Shown here: one piece after another, positions 18,695 through 26,680 of the stretch
Numbering within the stretch: the stretch's first letter is position 1
Layout: each line of letters begins with the position of its first letter
DNA from: JBDTSW01 sp963797835
Lineage (GTDB): Bacteria; Actinomycetota; Thermoleophilia; Solirubrobacterales; 70-9
Assembly: GCA_963797835.1 (NCBI GenBank)
Contig: CAWCRN010000019.1
Span: 248,001 to 312,000, forward strand
DNA: 64,000 bases
Reading direction: 5' to 3'
Position numbers and translations under genes: made by a program
Notes under the pieces: model-generated
Databases searched by the model: none
The model's input: the letters and a program-made list of their open reading frames with translations, nothing else
Told to the model about the DNA's origin: nothing

Positions 18695-19671
18695 CGCTCC
18701 TCCTCCTGTGTCCTCTTTGTCTCGACGGCGGCCTCGGTCACCTCGAGCGACTTTTCAGCGCCATCCAGGCGCACCGTGGCCCCAAGCGGCATCGTCGCCA
18801 TGTGCTTGCCGTGCCCGACCGGGACGTTCGCGATCGCGGGAATGCCCAGCGGGCGCGATCAGCTCGTCCAGGATCTCCTCGACCGACAGCATCGACTCGG
18901 CGGCCTCGGGGACCGTCAGCGGCTTCAGGTCCACGTTCGTCCCGAACACGAACCCCGCCGCGTTCTCGAGCTTGCCCGGCCCGGATCAGGTGGTTCAGCG
19001 CCGTGTCGACCAGGTACGTCTCGGTGAACAGGTCCTCAACCATGACCACGCATCCGTCCGTCTCCACCTCGTAGGGCGTTCCGATGCTCGAGCAGAGCAG
19101 CGTCAGGCAGCCGCCCACGAGCGGCGCCTCGGCCGTCCCCTCCCGCACTGTGAGGACGTACGGGTCTTCGGGATCCTCGAACACCCGGCCGAGCGGCTCC
19201 GGCTCGAAGCGCGCGGTGGAACCATTCCTCGGTCTCCTTGGTGAGCTCCTTGCGCTTGCGGGTGAAACGCAGGAAGTTGGGTCCGTAGAAGGTGACCCAC
19301 CCCGCGTGGGCGGCGAGCGCCAGGTGAAGGGCGGTGATGTCGGAGAAGCCGCAGACGATCCGTGGGTCGCCCACCGCGTCCCAGTCGAGCAGGTCGTAGA
19401 GGCGGGCGACCCCGTAGCCACCGCAGAGCGTGTGGACCATGTCGATCCCGGGCTCCGACAGCGCCCACTGGAGGTCCTCGGCGCGCTCCGCGTCGGTCCC
19501 GGCCAGATAGCCGTGCACCTTCCGGTGGTTGGGCCCGAACACGACCTCGTGGCCGCGCTTCGTGAAGTACTCGGTGGCCTGCTCGGTCTCCGAGCGGGTC
19601 TGAGGCGGGCTCGAGGGCGCGACGACGGCGATCTTGGCCTTCTCCGGCAGCGCCGGGGGCTTCGTCCTCAC
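18695..19671 (-). CDS. S66 family peptidase (LD-carboxypeptidase/MccF-like), frameshifted
   Basis: Serine carboxypeptidase of the LdcA/MccF clan. The N-terminus KIAVVAPSSPP, then MVHTLCGGYGVARLYDLLDW and the nucleophile in CGFSDIT (Ser110) are in one frame. GRVFEDPEDPYVLTVREGTA and GGCLTLLCSSIGTPYEV are in a second. The C-terminal VPVGHGKHMATMPLGATVRLD, with the catalytic His, is in a third. At least three indels are present and the exact stop is not resolved; I place it just before the next gene. GTG 19671 overlaps the TetR stop (GTGA). S66 enzymes cleave L,D-dipeptide bonds in cell-wall peptides, or detoxify peptide-nucleotide antibiotics (MccF). Either role fits an operon that handles unusual peptides. 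Confidence 0.85.
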
Positions 19672-20344
19672 CGCGTCGCCTCCACTGCCTCGGCGATCAG
19701 CTCGCGCGGGGCCTGAAGCGAGCCCAGCACGAGCTCGACGTAGGCGTCGGCGACCTCATCCAGGCCGAGCGGGCCGGCGGGGTCGAACCACAGCGCGGCG
19801 CCGGTGCACTGGAGCAGGATCGCGTAGGTCGCGACGTTGGCGTGGGTGGCGTGGAGCGACCCGTCGGCGATCCCGGCGCGCGATCATCTCGCCGAAGCGC
19901 TCCTGGTAGGCGTCGCGCTGGGCGATCAGGGCCTTTCGGGGCCGCGGCGTCAGCGCCCTGATCTCGCTGTCGGTCACGAAGGCGGCCCGGCTGTGGATCC
20001 CGTGGAAGACCACGTGCTCGCGCACCGCCGCCGCAAGTCGGAGCGCAGGGTGGATCGTGCTTGGCGACCGCCTCGACGACGCGCCCGGTCAGCTCGTCCA
20101 TGAAGTCGTCCTGGAGCTGGATCAGGATCGCCTCCTTGCTGGGGTACCAATGGTAGATCGCGGCGGGCTGGACCTCGGCGGCGTTCGCGATGGCCCGCAT
20201 CGACGTGGCGTGGTAGCCACGGGCCGCGAACAGCTCGACGGCAGCCTCTTGGATCACCTCACGCGTCTCGGGCCCGCGGCGCGCCGACGAGCGGCCATCG
20301 CGGGTAGCGCTCGCGTTCCCCGGCTTGACGACGGCCTCAGCCAA
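19668..20344 (-). CDS. TetR family transcriptional regulator (frameshifted)
   Basis: The DNA-binding domain is intact: TREVIQEAAVELFAARGYHATSMRAIANAAEVQPAAIYHWYPSKE is split here as a standard TetR helix-turn-helix around residues 30-70. The ligand-binding half needs two to three indels; pieces such as REHVVFHGIHSRAAFVTDSE and LDEVADAYVELVLGSLQAP are recognisable. The start is TTG 20344, overlapping kce by 8 bp, and the TGA overlaps the S66 gene. Its position in the middle of the operon suggests it controls that operon in response to a substrate or intermediate, but I could not find its operator. Confidence 0.85.
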
Positions 20345-21164
20345 GATGCAGCAGCTCCTTGGTCTGCTCCTGGGTTGCGACCTCGCGACCCAGCGTGCCC
20401 GCCAGGCCGACGGCCATCTCGACCAGTGCCGCGTTCGACGGCGCCAGCACGCCCTTGCTGATGTAGGACACGTCCTCGAGCCCGGTGCGGATGCCGGGAG
20501 CGCCGCGCACGAGCGCCAGCCCCAGCAGGCGCTGGTGGTGACGGCCGATACACGTGACCGTCCAGAACGTCTCGGGCGGCAGCGGCCGCAGCATGGCCTC
20601 CAGCGCCTCCGGCGACGCGTCGATGCCGCCCGGCACCCCGAACACGAGGTTGATCCGCATCGGCGACGGCAGGATCCCCTCGTCCAGCCAGCGCACCGCG
20701 CTGACCACGTGGCCGACGTCGAAGGCCTCGACCTCCAGCGCGATCTGAGCGTCGAGCGCCCGCTTGACGATGCCCTTGCCGGCGGGTGGCGGCGTGATGA
20801 AGGTCTCCTCGCCGAAGTTCATCGAGCCCGACTCGACGCCGGAGATATCGGGCTTGGCCTCGAGGCCCGTGGTGCGCTCCTCGATCGTCATGTCGTTGGC
20901 GCCGCCGGTCGAGACCATCGTCAGGACGTCCGAGCCGGCGCGAATCCGATCGATCACCTCGACGAACAGCTCCGGCCGCCCGCTCGGTGTCCCGTCGTCC
21001 TCGCGCACGTGAAGGTGTGCGACCGTGGCCCCGGCCTCGGCGGCCCCGATCGCGGAGTCCGCGATCTCCTCGGTGGTGTACGGGATGTTGGGGTTGTTCT
21101 CGCGGAAGACGTCGGCGCCGGTGATCGCGACCGTCACGACGACGGGGTCCGAGTTCCAGGCCAT
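20337..21164 (-). CDS. kce: 3-keto-5-aminohexanoate cleavage enzyme (BKACE family)
   Basis: A 275-residue TIM-barrel enzyme that condenses a beta-keto acid with acetyl-CoA to give acetoacetate plus a CoA ester; the founding member acts in lysine fermentation. The zinc site AHLHVRED is near residue 49, with VSTGGANDM and PDISGVESGSMNFGEETF following. The C-terminus GLEDVSYISKGVLAPSNAALVEMA is typical. ATG 21164 has GGGAGGAG just upstream and follows a TGA one frame over (TGATG). The open frame continues upstream into the hotdog gene without a stop. Because kdd is two genes upstream, the 3-keto-5-aminohexanoate activity is more likely than other BKACE activities, but this is inference. Confidence 0.88.
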   Translation of the reverse strand: MAWNSDPVVVTVAITGADVFRENNPNIPYTTEEIADSAIGAAEAGATVAHLHVREDDGTPSGRPELFVEVIDRIRAGSDVLTMVSTGGANDMTIEERTTGLEAKPDISGVESGSMNFGEETFITPPPAGKGIVKRALDAQIALEVEAFDVGHVVSAVRWLDEGILPSPMRINLVFGVPGGIDASPEALEAMLRPLPPETFWTVTCIGRHHQRLLGLALVRGAPGIRTGLEDVSYISKGVLAPSNAALVEMAVGLAGTLGREVATQEQTKELLHLG

Positions 21165-21545
21165 CAGGCTCCTCCCTTCCAAGGACGCGCGTTCGTTCTC
21201 GCTGATCGGGCGCGAGCCGCGCTGGTCGGCGTCCCAGAGCACGAGCGCGAACTCGGCCTCCACCGCGACGCCGCCGTCGGCGCCCATGATCCGCTCCCGG
21301 GTCGTGACGCTCGACGTCCCCAGCTCGCGCACGCCGCACTCCACCGTGACCGTCTTCTGCGACGGGTCGATCTCGCGGTTGAAGCTCACCGAGCAGCGCC
21401 CCACCACGTATTGGTCGGGACGGATGCCGTGCTCGCCCAGGAACGCGTCGCGCCCCTGCTCGAGGAGGACGAGGACGGCCGTGTGCCCGACGTGGCCCAG
21501 CGCGTCCAGGTCCTCCCAGCGGGTCTGCACATCGTGGGCGATCAC
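21165..21545 (-). CDS. Hotdog-fold acyl-CoA thioesterase (4HBT/YbgC type)
   Basis: A protein of about 127 residues with the hotdog signature TRWEDLDALGHVGHTAVLVLLEQGRDAFL; the Asp in WEDLDALGHV is the usual catalytic position. It then reads VVGRCSVSFNREIDPSQKTVTVEC. GTG 21545 overlaps the kdd stop (GTGA). In the given sequence it is in frame with kce and has no stop. The TGA at the TGATG junction in the +1 frame, and the ribosome binding site before kce, argue for two proteins and a hidden indel. In the 3,5-diaminohexanoate pathway it could release a CoA product, or stand in for the hotdog-like ammonia lyase Kal. I favour thioesterase. Confidence 0.78.
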
Positions 21546-22589
21546 GCAGGTTCCTCCACTAGCCCGAGCGCCCTGCGAAGGGGCTCCGATCCACGCACCA
21601 GCTCGAACGCGTACTCCCCACGGTCGGCCGTGTAGCCGCTGCCGACGACCATGCGGGCGCCGGTGCCGATGCCGTCGGCGGCCAGCGCGGCCGAGGCGAA
21701 GCTCGTGGCCATGGAGAAGAACAGGATCGTCCCGCCGTCGGCCGTCAGCAGGATCGCGCTTGGCTCGCAGCCGGTGGCGTTCACCACCACCACGGTCAGG
21801 TCCGCCGGGGGCACGCCCGCCGAGCCAAGCGTCTCGAGGGCGGCCAGCGGGTCCCGCAGGTCGGCGGCCACGGCGATGTCGCACAGACCCAGCTCGCGCA
21901 CGTGCTCGACGGCCTCGGGATCGACGTCGACGGCGACCGTCGTGCCCGAGTCCATCGCGTCGCGCGCCGCCGCCAACGCGAGCTTGCCCGCGTGGCCCGC
22001 GCCCAGCACGCAGACCGTGCCGCTCGCCGGCGCGAGGTCGCGGACCTGGGTCGTCGCGGCGCAGACGTCGAAGATCTCCATGGCCCGCTCCAACGGAATG
22101 TCCTCCGGGATCGGGGCCCAGGCCGCGCGGTCGAACACGTAGCCGGTCCCGGCCACCTCGACCTGCGGCGAGTCGGGGTCGAGCCGCGTCACCTCGTCGA
22201 GCCGGAGCGGCGTCAGCGTCAGCGAGCCCAGGGTGGCGATCCGGTCGCCGACGACCGGCGGGTCGGTGTAGCCCTCGCCCACGGCGGCAACGCGTCCCTG
22301 TGAGGATCCCGCCCGAGTCGGTCTCGGGGTTGTGCATCTTGCCGCGGGCCGCGACGATCTCGCCGATCCGCGCGGCCATCCGCTCGGCGTCGCCCTGCGC
22401 GCGCTCGCGGATCTCGCGGTGCGAGGTCGAGTCGAGGCAGAGGCGCTCGACCGCCACCTCGAACTCGTAAGGGCGCACGGGCGCGGACGGGTCCAGGCGC
22501 TCGGCCGGCTGCGGGAGCGCCCCCGCGGGTTCGAGCACCCGGTCTGCACCCAGGCGCCGGCCGATCTCCCGCGCGCTCTCCTCCTTCAT
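21542..22589 (-). CDS. kdd: L-erythro-3,5-diaminohexanoate dehydrogenase (one frameshift)
   Basis: NAD-dependent dehydrogenase that deaminates 3,5-diaminohexanoate to 3-keto-5-aminohexanoate, the substrate of Kce. The N-terminus MKEESAREIGRRLGADRVLEP, then LCLDSTSHREIRERAQGD and RGKMHNPETDSGGILTG are in one frame. After an indel near 22295 the second frame gives VAAVGEGYTDPPVVGDRIATLGSLTLTPL and the Rossmann motif VCVLGAGHAGKLALAAARD. It ends GSGYTADRGEYAFELVR. ATG 22589 has no ribosome binding site and may be leaderless. Lysine 2,3- and 5,6-aminomutases (KamA, KamDE) are not in the window, so the source of the substrate is not shown here. Confidence 0.88.
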
Positions 22590-22659
22590 GAACGGTCGTT
22601 AGGGAACCTATGCGCGGCGCCGGAAGCCGTCAATGCGCCGGATGGACAAAACGCCGAGG

Positions 22660-22704
22660 GCTGTCCTGCCTAACTGTCGCGGTGCAACAGCAGGGCAGGA
22701 CGGC
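22660..22704. repeat. Interspersed hairpin repeat, copy 1
   Basis: GCTGTCCTGCC at 22660-22670 pairs with GGCAGGACGGC at 22694-22704 (one G-T pair), around a 23-base loop that itself has CTGT...ACAG arms. A second copy with similar stem and loop is at 27514-27557. This copy lies between the divergent kdd and the amidohydrolase, so it is not simply a terminator. Confidence 0.6.
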
Positions 22705-22732
22705 TGCCGGGGTGGCAGGGGCCCACTGTGGT

Positions 22733-23815
22733 ATGACCGGCGCGCCCGTGGCCCTCTCGATCCCAGTCGTCTGGAGCGACGCCCATCGCGACCACGAGCC
22801 CGGCGGCGAGGTCTACCTCGGTGTCCGCACGCCCGGGACGGAGGTGCCCGAGCGTGCCGAGCGGATCCGCGCTGAGCTGGAGGCCGCCGGTGCCACCGTG
22901 GTGGAGGCCACGGCCCATGCCGATGATTGCCTGGCCACCGTCCACGACCCGGCGCTCCTCGCGTACCTGAAACGTGCCTGGGACGAGTGGTTGGCGGCTG
23001 GGCTCGACCGCGACCCGGGCCAGGACCGCGTGGTCCCGTACCTCTTCGCGCACCCGGGGCTGCTCGGCGGGCACGAGGCGGTCGAGCCCGCGGCAGTGGC
23101 CGCGCGAGCCGGCCGCTTCGCCTACGACACGATGACCTTGATCGGCCCCGGCACCTGGGAGGCGGCGCGCGCGGCCGTCGACGTCGCCCTCACCGCCGCC
23201 GACCTGGCGGCGGGCGGCGAGTGGATCGCCTACGCGTGCTGCCGGCCGCCCGGCCACCACGTGACCAGGACCGCCTTCGGCGGCTCGTGCTACCTCAACA
23301 ACTCGGCCGCCGCCGCCGCCCGTCTGCGCGAGGCGACCGGCGGGCCCGTCGCCGTCATCGACATCGACGCCCACCACGGCAACGGCACCCAGGAGATCTT
23401 CTACGAGGACGCCGGGGTCCTGACCGGCTCGGTCCACGTCGACCCGGGCGCCGGCTGGTTCCCTCACTACCTCGGCTTCGCGGCCGAGGCCGGCTCGGAA
23501 CCCGGCGAGGGCGCAAACCGCAACCTGCCGCTGGCGCCCGGGACAGGCGACGCGCCGTGGCTGGAAGCCGTCGCGGAGCTGGTGGACTGGGCTCGCGACC
23601 GCGGCGCACGGGCGCTGGTGGTCGCGCTCGGGGTGGACGCCGCCGGCGGCGATCCCGAGAGCCCGCTCGAGGTGACCGCGGAGGGCTACCGGGCCGCGGG
23701 CGGCACCCTCGGCACGCTGGGCATCCCAACCGTCGCCGTCCAGGAGGGTGGCTACGACCTGGACGCGATCGGGGGCCTCGTCCGCGAGACCCTCGAGGGC
23801 CTCGCGAACCGCTAG
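22733..23815 (+). CDS. Histone deacetylase-like amidohydrolase (acetylpolyamine amidohydrolase type)
   Basis: A 360-residue zinc deacetylase of the arginase/HDAC fold. Family sites: RPPGHHVTRTAFGGSCYLNN with the His-His pair at 175-176, DIDAHHGNGTQEIFY with zinc ligands Asp212 and His214, and the C-terminal QEGGYDLDAIGG with the catalytic Tyr. The frame is intact. The start is ATG 22733 (MTGAPVALSIPVVW); more upstream codons are open but overlap the hairpin repeat. Bacterial members remove acetyl groups from acetylpolyamines or acetyl-lysine-like amines. It is divergent from kdd with 143 bp between the starts, so a link to N-acetylated diamino acids is possible. Confidence 0.88.
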   Translation: MTGAPVALSIPVVWSDAHRDHEPGGEVYLGVRTPGTEVPERAERIRAELEAAGATVVEATAHADDCLATVHDPALLAYLKRAWDEWLAAGLDRDPGQDRVVPYLFAHPGLLGGHEAVEPAAVAARAGRFAYDTMTLIGPGTWEAARAAVDVALTAADLAAGGEWIAYACCRPPGHHVTRTAFGGSCYLNNSAAAAARLREATGGPVAVIDIDAHHGNGTQEIFYEDAGVLTGSVHVDPGAGWFPHYLGFAAEAGSEPGEGANRNLPLAPGTGDAPWLEAVAELVDWARDRGARALVVALGVDAAGGDPESPLEVTAEGYRAAGGTLGTLGIPTVAVQEGGYDLDAIGGLVRETLEGLANR

Positions 23816-23835
23816 CCACGCCGGGCGACGAGGGC

Positions 23836-24762
23836 CTACTCGGCGACGCCCGCCGCGCGCGCCGCTCGCATCCGGAACGCCAGGCTGGCGCTGCCCAGGG
23901 TGAACGCGAGATCAGATGCCGGCAGCCTGTACCCGGCCTTCGTGTGCGGCGCGTAGGTGACGGCGCCGTCGCCCTCGGCCTCGAGCCAACCCGTGTGGAC
24001 CCGCTGCTCCTGGCCGACCATCCTCGGCTCGAACGCGTGAGTGGTGAGGCCGGCACGCCTACCACCCGGCGGCACCGAGGCCGTGGGAGCCGTCAGGCGA
24101 ACCCCCTCGGGCCCCGCCTCGACCGCGCGCGCCGGCACCACCTCGGGCAGGTCGTCCGAGCCGCGCCACCCGAGCAGGGTGTGTGGGAGACGCTGCGCCT
24201 GGGCCGCGACCTTCGCCGAGTCGACGCGCGGCTCGGTCCCGCCCTTCGGGGCGTTCTGCGCCGGCGCGGGTTCAGCGGGCGGGGCACCGTAGACGGTCGG
24301 CTCGCCGCTGGCCGCGTCGTCAGGGAATGCGAGGACCCGCTCGACCTGGATCGTGATCGGGACCCGCTGCCAGTAGTAGACGTCGAGCATCCGGCCCGCG
24401 AGGCCGGTCCGCCTGGGGCCCAGGAACCGCTCCCACTCGGGGGTGATGGACTCGAGCCAGGCGCGGTCGGGCTTCGTCGGAAACGACGCCCGTCCCTGGA
24501 CGAGCACGAAGCCGGGCCGGTCGGACAGCCCGTGCTCGCGAGCGTGGTAGGCGACGGCCACGCCGGGGTTGCGACGGATCCGCTCGAGTTTCTTCCACAG
24601 GCCCTGGGAGGTCGAGAGGGTGACGGTCCCCGCCTCGCGGTCGCGCAGGGCAAGCGGCGCCATCGGCGTGATCACAACGCCCTTGGCCGGGGTCAGGTAG
24701 GCGAACCCCGCCGCCAGGTCCGAGGCCAGGATCTCGTCGACGTCGTCGGGCCAGGGGGGCAT
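23836..24762 (-). CDS. Pyridoxamine 5'-phosphate oxidase-fold (FMN/F420-type) protein
   Basis: A 308-residue protein whose first half is a split-barrel flavin-binding domain: FAYLTPAKGVVITPMAPLALRD, then VTLSTSQGLWKKLERIRRNPGVAVAYHARE and GFVLVQGRASF. The second half (from about residue 150) has no domain I recognise; it contains a Pro/Ala-rich linker. The frame is intact and the start is ATG 24762. Such proteins in actinobacteria are often F420-dependent reductases, or are of unknown function. It converges with the amidohydrolase and follows arsC on its strand by 22 bp, so it could be cotranscribed with arsC; I see no functional link to arsenic. Confidence 0.8.
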   Translation of the reverse strand: MPPWPDDVDEILASDLAAGFAYLTPAKGVVITPMAPLALRDREAGTVTLSTSQGLWKKLERIRRNPGVAVAYHAREHGLSDRPGFVLVQGRASFPTKPDRAWLESITPEWERFLGPRRTGLAGRMLDVYYWQRVPITIQVERVLAFPDDAASGEPTVYGAPPAEPAPAQNAPKGGTEPRVDSAKVAAQAQRLPHTLLGWRGSDDLPEVVPARAVEAGPEGVRLTAPTASVPPGGRRAGLTTHAFEPRMVGQEQRVHTGWLEAEGDGAVTYAPHTKAGYRLPASDLAFTLGSASLAFRMRAARAAGVAE

Positions 24763-24784
24763 GGGCCCAGGGTATCCAGCACCC

Positions 24785-25432
24785 TCAGCGCTCGGGGGCC
24801 ACCTGTTCGAGCAGGGTCTCCACGCGCGCCCTGATCTCGTCGCGGATGCGCCGGACCGTCTCGACGTCCTGGCCGTCCGGATCGTCGAGCTCCCAGTCCT
24901 CGTAGCGCTTGCCTGGGTAGATCGGGCAGGCGTCGCCGCAGCCCATGGTGATCACGGCGTCGGCGGCGCGGACGAACTCGTCCGTCAGGGGCTTCGGGAA
25001 CTCCCGAGACAGGTCGACCCCGACCTCCGCCATCGCCTGGATCGCGGCCGGGTTGATCTCGCTCCCGGGGTCGGAGCCCGCCGTGCGGACATTGACCCTT
25101 CCCCTGGCCAGCTTGCTCAGAAGCCCGGCGGCCATCTGGCTGCGACCGGCGTTGTGGACGCAGACGAACAGGACCTCCGGCACGTCCTTGGTGATCGTGC
25201 CCTCGGACTGCCCCAATGCCCTCAGCCTCTGCCTCGCGAACCGATGGACGAAGAGTGGCACGAAGTCCTTGAGCCGCGCGTCCCTGAGGCTCGCAAGTGA
25301 CTCTGCCATGAAGCGCTCGATCGTCTCGGCGGAGAAGACGCCGCCGAACTCCTCGCGCAGCGACTCGAGCCCCCTCTCGAGGTGGTTTCGAGTGATGAGA
25401 TCAACGTCCAGATCAGCCAGCTCGGTGGCCAT
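24785..25432 (-). CDS. arsC: Arsenate reductase, LMW-PTP type with N-terminal helical domain
   Basis: A 215-residue protein. Residues 1-80 form a three-helix domain (RNHLERGLESLREEF...IERFMAESLASL) found fused to actinobacterial arsenate reductases/arsenate-mycothiol transferases. Residues 86-215 are the low-molecular-weight phosphatase-like domain with the P-loop CVHNAGRS (Cys91-Ser98) and MGCGDACPIYPGKRYEDWELDDP near the C-terminus. It reduces arsenate to arsenite. ATG 25432 has a strong AGGAGGAGG site upstream. It is divergent from arsR across 94 bp, so both are probably controlled by ArsR. Confidence 0.92.
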   Translation of the reverse strand: MATELADLDVDLITRNHLERGLESLREEFGGVFSAETIERFMAESLASLRDARLKDFVPLFVHRFARQRLRALGQSEGTITKDVPEVLFVCVHNAGRSQMAAGLLSKLARGRVNVRTAGSDPGSEINPAAIQAMAEVGVDLSREFPKPLTDEFVRAADAVITMGCGDACPIYPGKRYEDWELDDPDGQDVETVRRIRDEIRARVETLLEQVAPER

Positions 25433-25490
25433 GGATTACCTCCTCCTGCCCCGAAAGGGTGTTCCTCGCGTGCTCCGGCGGAGCATAACA

Positions 25491-25519
25491 TTGACAATCG
25501 TGACTTGAATTGGTATTCA
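25491..25519 (+). promoter_or_regulatory. Sigma-70-type promoter of arsR
   Basis: TTGACA at 25491-25496 and TATTCA at 25514-25519 are separated by exactly 17 bp. Transcription would start about 25526-25527, at or one base before the arsR ATG, so the arsR mRNA is probably leaderless. Confidence 0.7.
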
Positions 25520-25531
25520 TAGATAGATGAA
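25516..25531. promoter_or_regulatory. Putative ArsR operator
   Basis: TTCAT-AGATAG-ATGAA is a perfect 5-bp inverted repeat overlapping the -10 box, the predicted start site and the first arsR codon. ArsR-family operators have this TTCA...TGAA layout, so binding here would block arsR-arsM transcription. Confidence 0.5.
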
Positions 25532-25898
25532 CGTCGATACCGGAGCGACGGCGCTCGAGCTGGCCCCGAAGCAGAAGCGGCCAAAGGGAGAGGTTTGCTG
25601 TGAACCCGTGGCCTACCCCGACATCGAACGCGAGCACGCTGAGCGGATGGGGCGCGCGGCGAAGGCGCTCGGGGACCCGATCCGGATGCAGCTGGTCGAC
25701 GTCCTCAGGAAGCACGCCGGAAAGGTCTGCGTATGCGAGCTGGTTCCCCTGTTCGACCTCTCGCAGCCAACCGTCTCTCATCACCTCAAGGTCCTGCGCG
25801 AGGCCGGCATCGTGAGCTCGGAACGCCGGGGGCTCTGGGCCTACTACTACGTCAACCCCGACTCGTTGGAGGAGCTATCCGCATGGCTCAGCAGCTGA
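25527..25898 (+). CDS. arsR: ArsR/SmtB family arsenic-responsive repressor
   Basis: A 123-residue winged-helix repressor. The HTH is LFDLSQPTVSHHLKVLREAGIV. Metalloid-sensing cysteines are candidates at CCEP (residues 24-25) and VCVCEL just before the HTH; the latter matches the ELCVCDL-type arsenite site of classical ArsR. ATG 25527 is fixed by the promoter spacing. The gene overlaps arsM by 16 bp. Arsenite binding would release DNA and induce both directions of the locus. Confidence 0.92.
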   Translation: MNVDTGATALELAPKQKRPKGEVCCEPVAYPDIEREHAERMGRAAKALGDPIRMQLVDVLRKHAGKVCVCELVPLFDLSQPTVSHHLKVLREAGIVSSERRGLWAYYYVNPDSLEELSAWLSS

Positions 25899-26680
25899 GG
25901 GACACGGGCGAGATCCGCGAATCGGTGCGTCGGCGATACGCGGCCGCCGCCACATCGGTGGCGGCCGGGCGCAAAGGCTGCTGCGCGCCCTCGAGCGAGT
26001 CGTCATGCGGGTGCGGGACGGACGTCCCCAACGCGTGTGGGGACGAATTCGGCGCCTCGCTCTACACCGGCTCCGAACGCGATGGCCTCCCCGACGCGGC
26101 CAAGCTGGCGTCGCTCGGGTGCGGCAACCCCACCGCCGTCGCCGAACTTCACGAGGGGGAGGTCGTGCTGGACCTGGGGTCGGGCGGCGGCATCGACGTC
26201 CTCCTGTCCGCGCGCCGTGTTGGCACCACCGGGAAGGCCTACGGCCTCGACATGACCGACGAGATGCTCGAGCTCGCCAGGCGGAACCAGCGCGAGGCGG
26301 GCGTCGAGAACGTTGAATTCCTCAAGGGCACGATCGAGGAGATCCCGCTTCCCGACGAGTCGGTCGATGTGGTCATCTCCAACTGCGTGATCAACCTCTC
26401 CGGCGACAAGGCGGCGGTCCTGCGCGAGTCAGCCCGGGTGCTGAGGCCGGGCGGGCGATTCGCGGTGAGCGACGTGATCGCCGACCCGGATATGGACGAG
26501 GCGACCAGGGCCGACATGCAGCAGTGGACCGGCTGCATCGCGGGCGCGCTGACCCGCGAGGGGTTCGAGGCGGATCTCGCGGCGGCGGGACTTACGGAGA
26601 TCTCGATTCAGGAGACCCACCGCGTCCACGAACATGCCGGCTCGGCGATCGTCCGGGCGCGCAAGCCGGCAGGCCAATGA
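25883..26680 (+). CDS. arsM: Arsenite methyltransferase
   Basis: SAM-dependent methyltransferase of 265 residues that methylates As(III). The SAM-binding motif is VVLDLGSGGGIDVLLSARRVG near residue 94, with YGLDMTDEMLELAR after it. Cysteines expected for arsenic binding are visible at SLGCGNPTA (Cys80) and ISNCVINLS (Cys168). The N-terminus has further pairs (KGCC, SCGCG, NACGDEFG), more than in many homologues. ATG 25883 overlaps the end of arsR. Its TGA forms an ATGA overlap with the diiron protein gene, so that gene is translationally coupled. Confidence 0.92.
   Translation: MAQQLRDTGEIRESVRRRYAAAATSVAAGRKGCCAPSSESSCGCGTDVPNACGDEFGASLYTGSERDGLPDAAKLASLGCGNPTAVAELHEGEVVLDLGSGGGIDVLLSARRVGTTGKAYGLDMTDEMLELARRNQREAGVENVEFLKGTIEEIPLPDESVDVVISNCVINLSGDKAAVLRESARVLRPGGRFAVSDVIADPDMDEATRADMQQWTGCIAGALTREGFEADLAAAGLTEISIQETHRVHEHAGSAIVRARKPAGQ

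Noticed and set aside
18692..18801. ATG 18801 as start of the substrate-binding protein
   Set aside because: Those codons encode the C-terminal MATMPLGATVRLD segment of the S66 peptidase. GTG 18692 has a strong ribosome binding site and starts a signal peptide.
20337..22589. A single 750-codon minus-strand frame
   Set aside because: It joins the true N-terminus of kdd, shifted kdd sequence, the hotdog gene and kce. Three proteins are recognisable, so it is not one gene.
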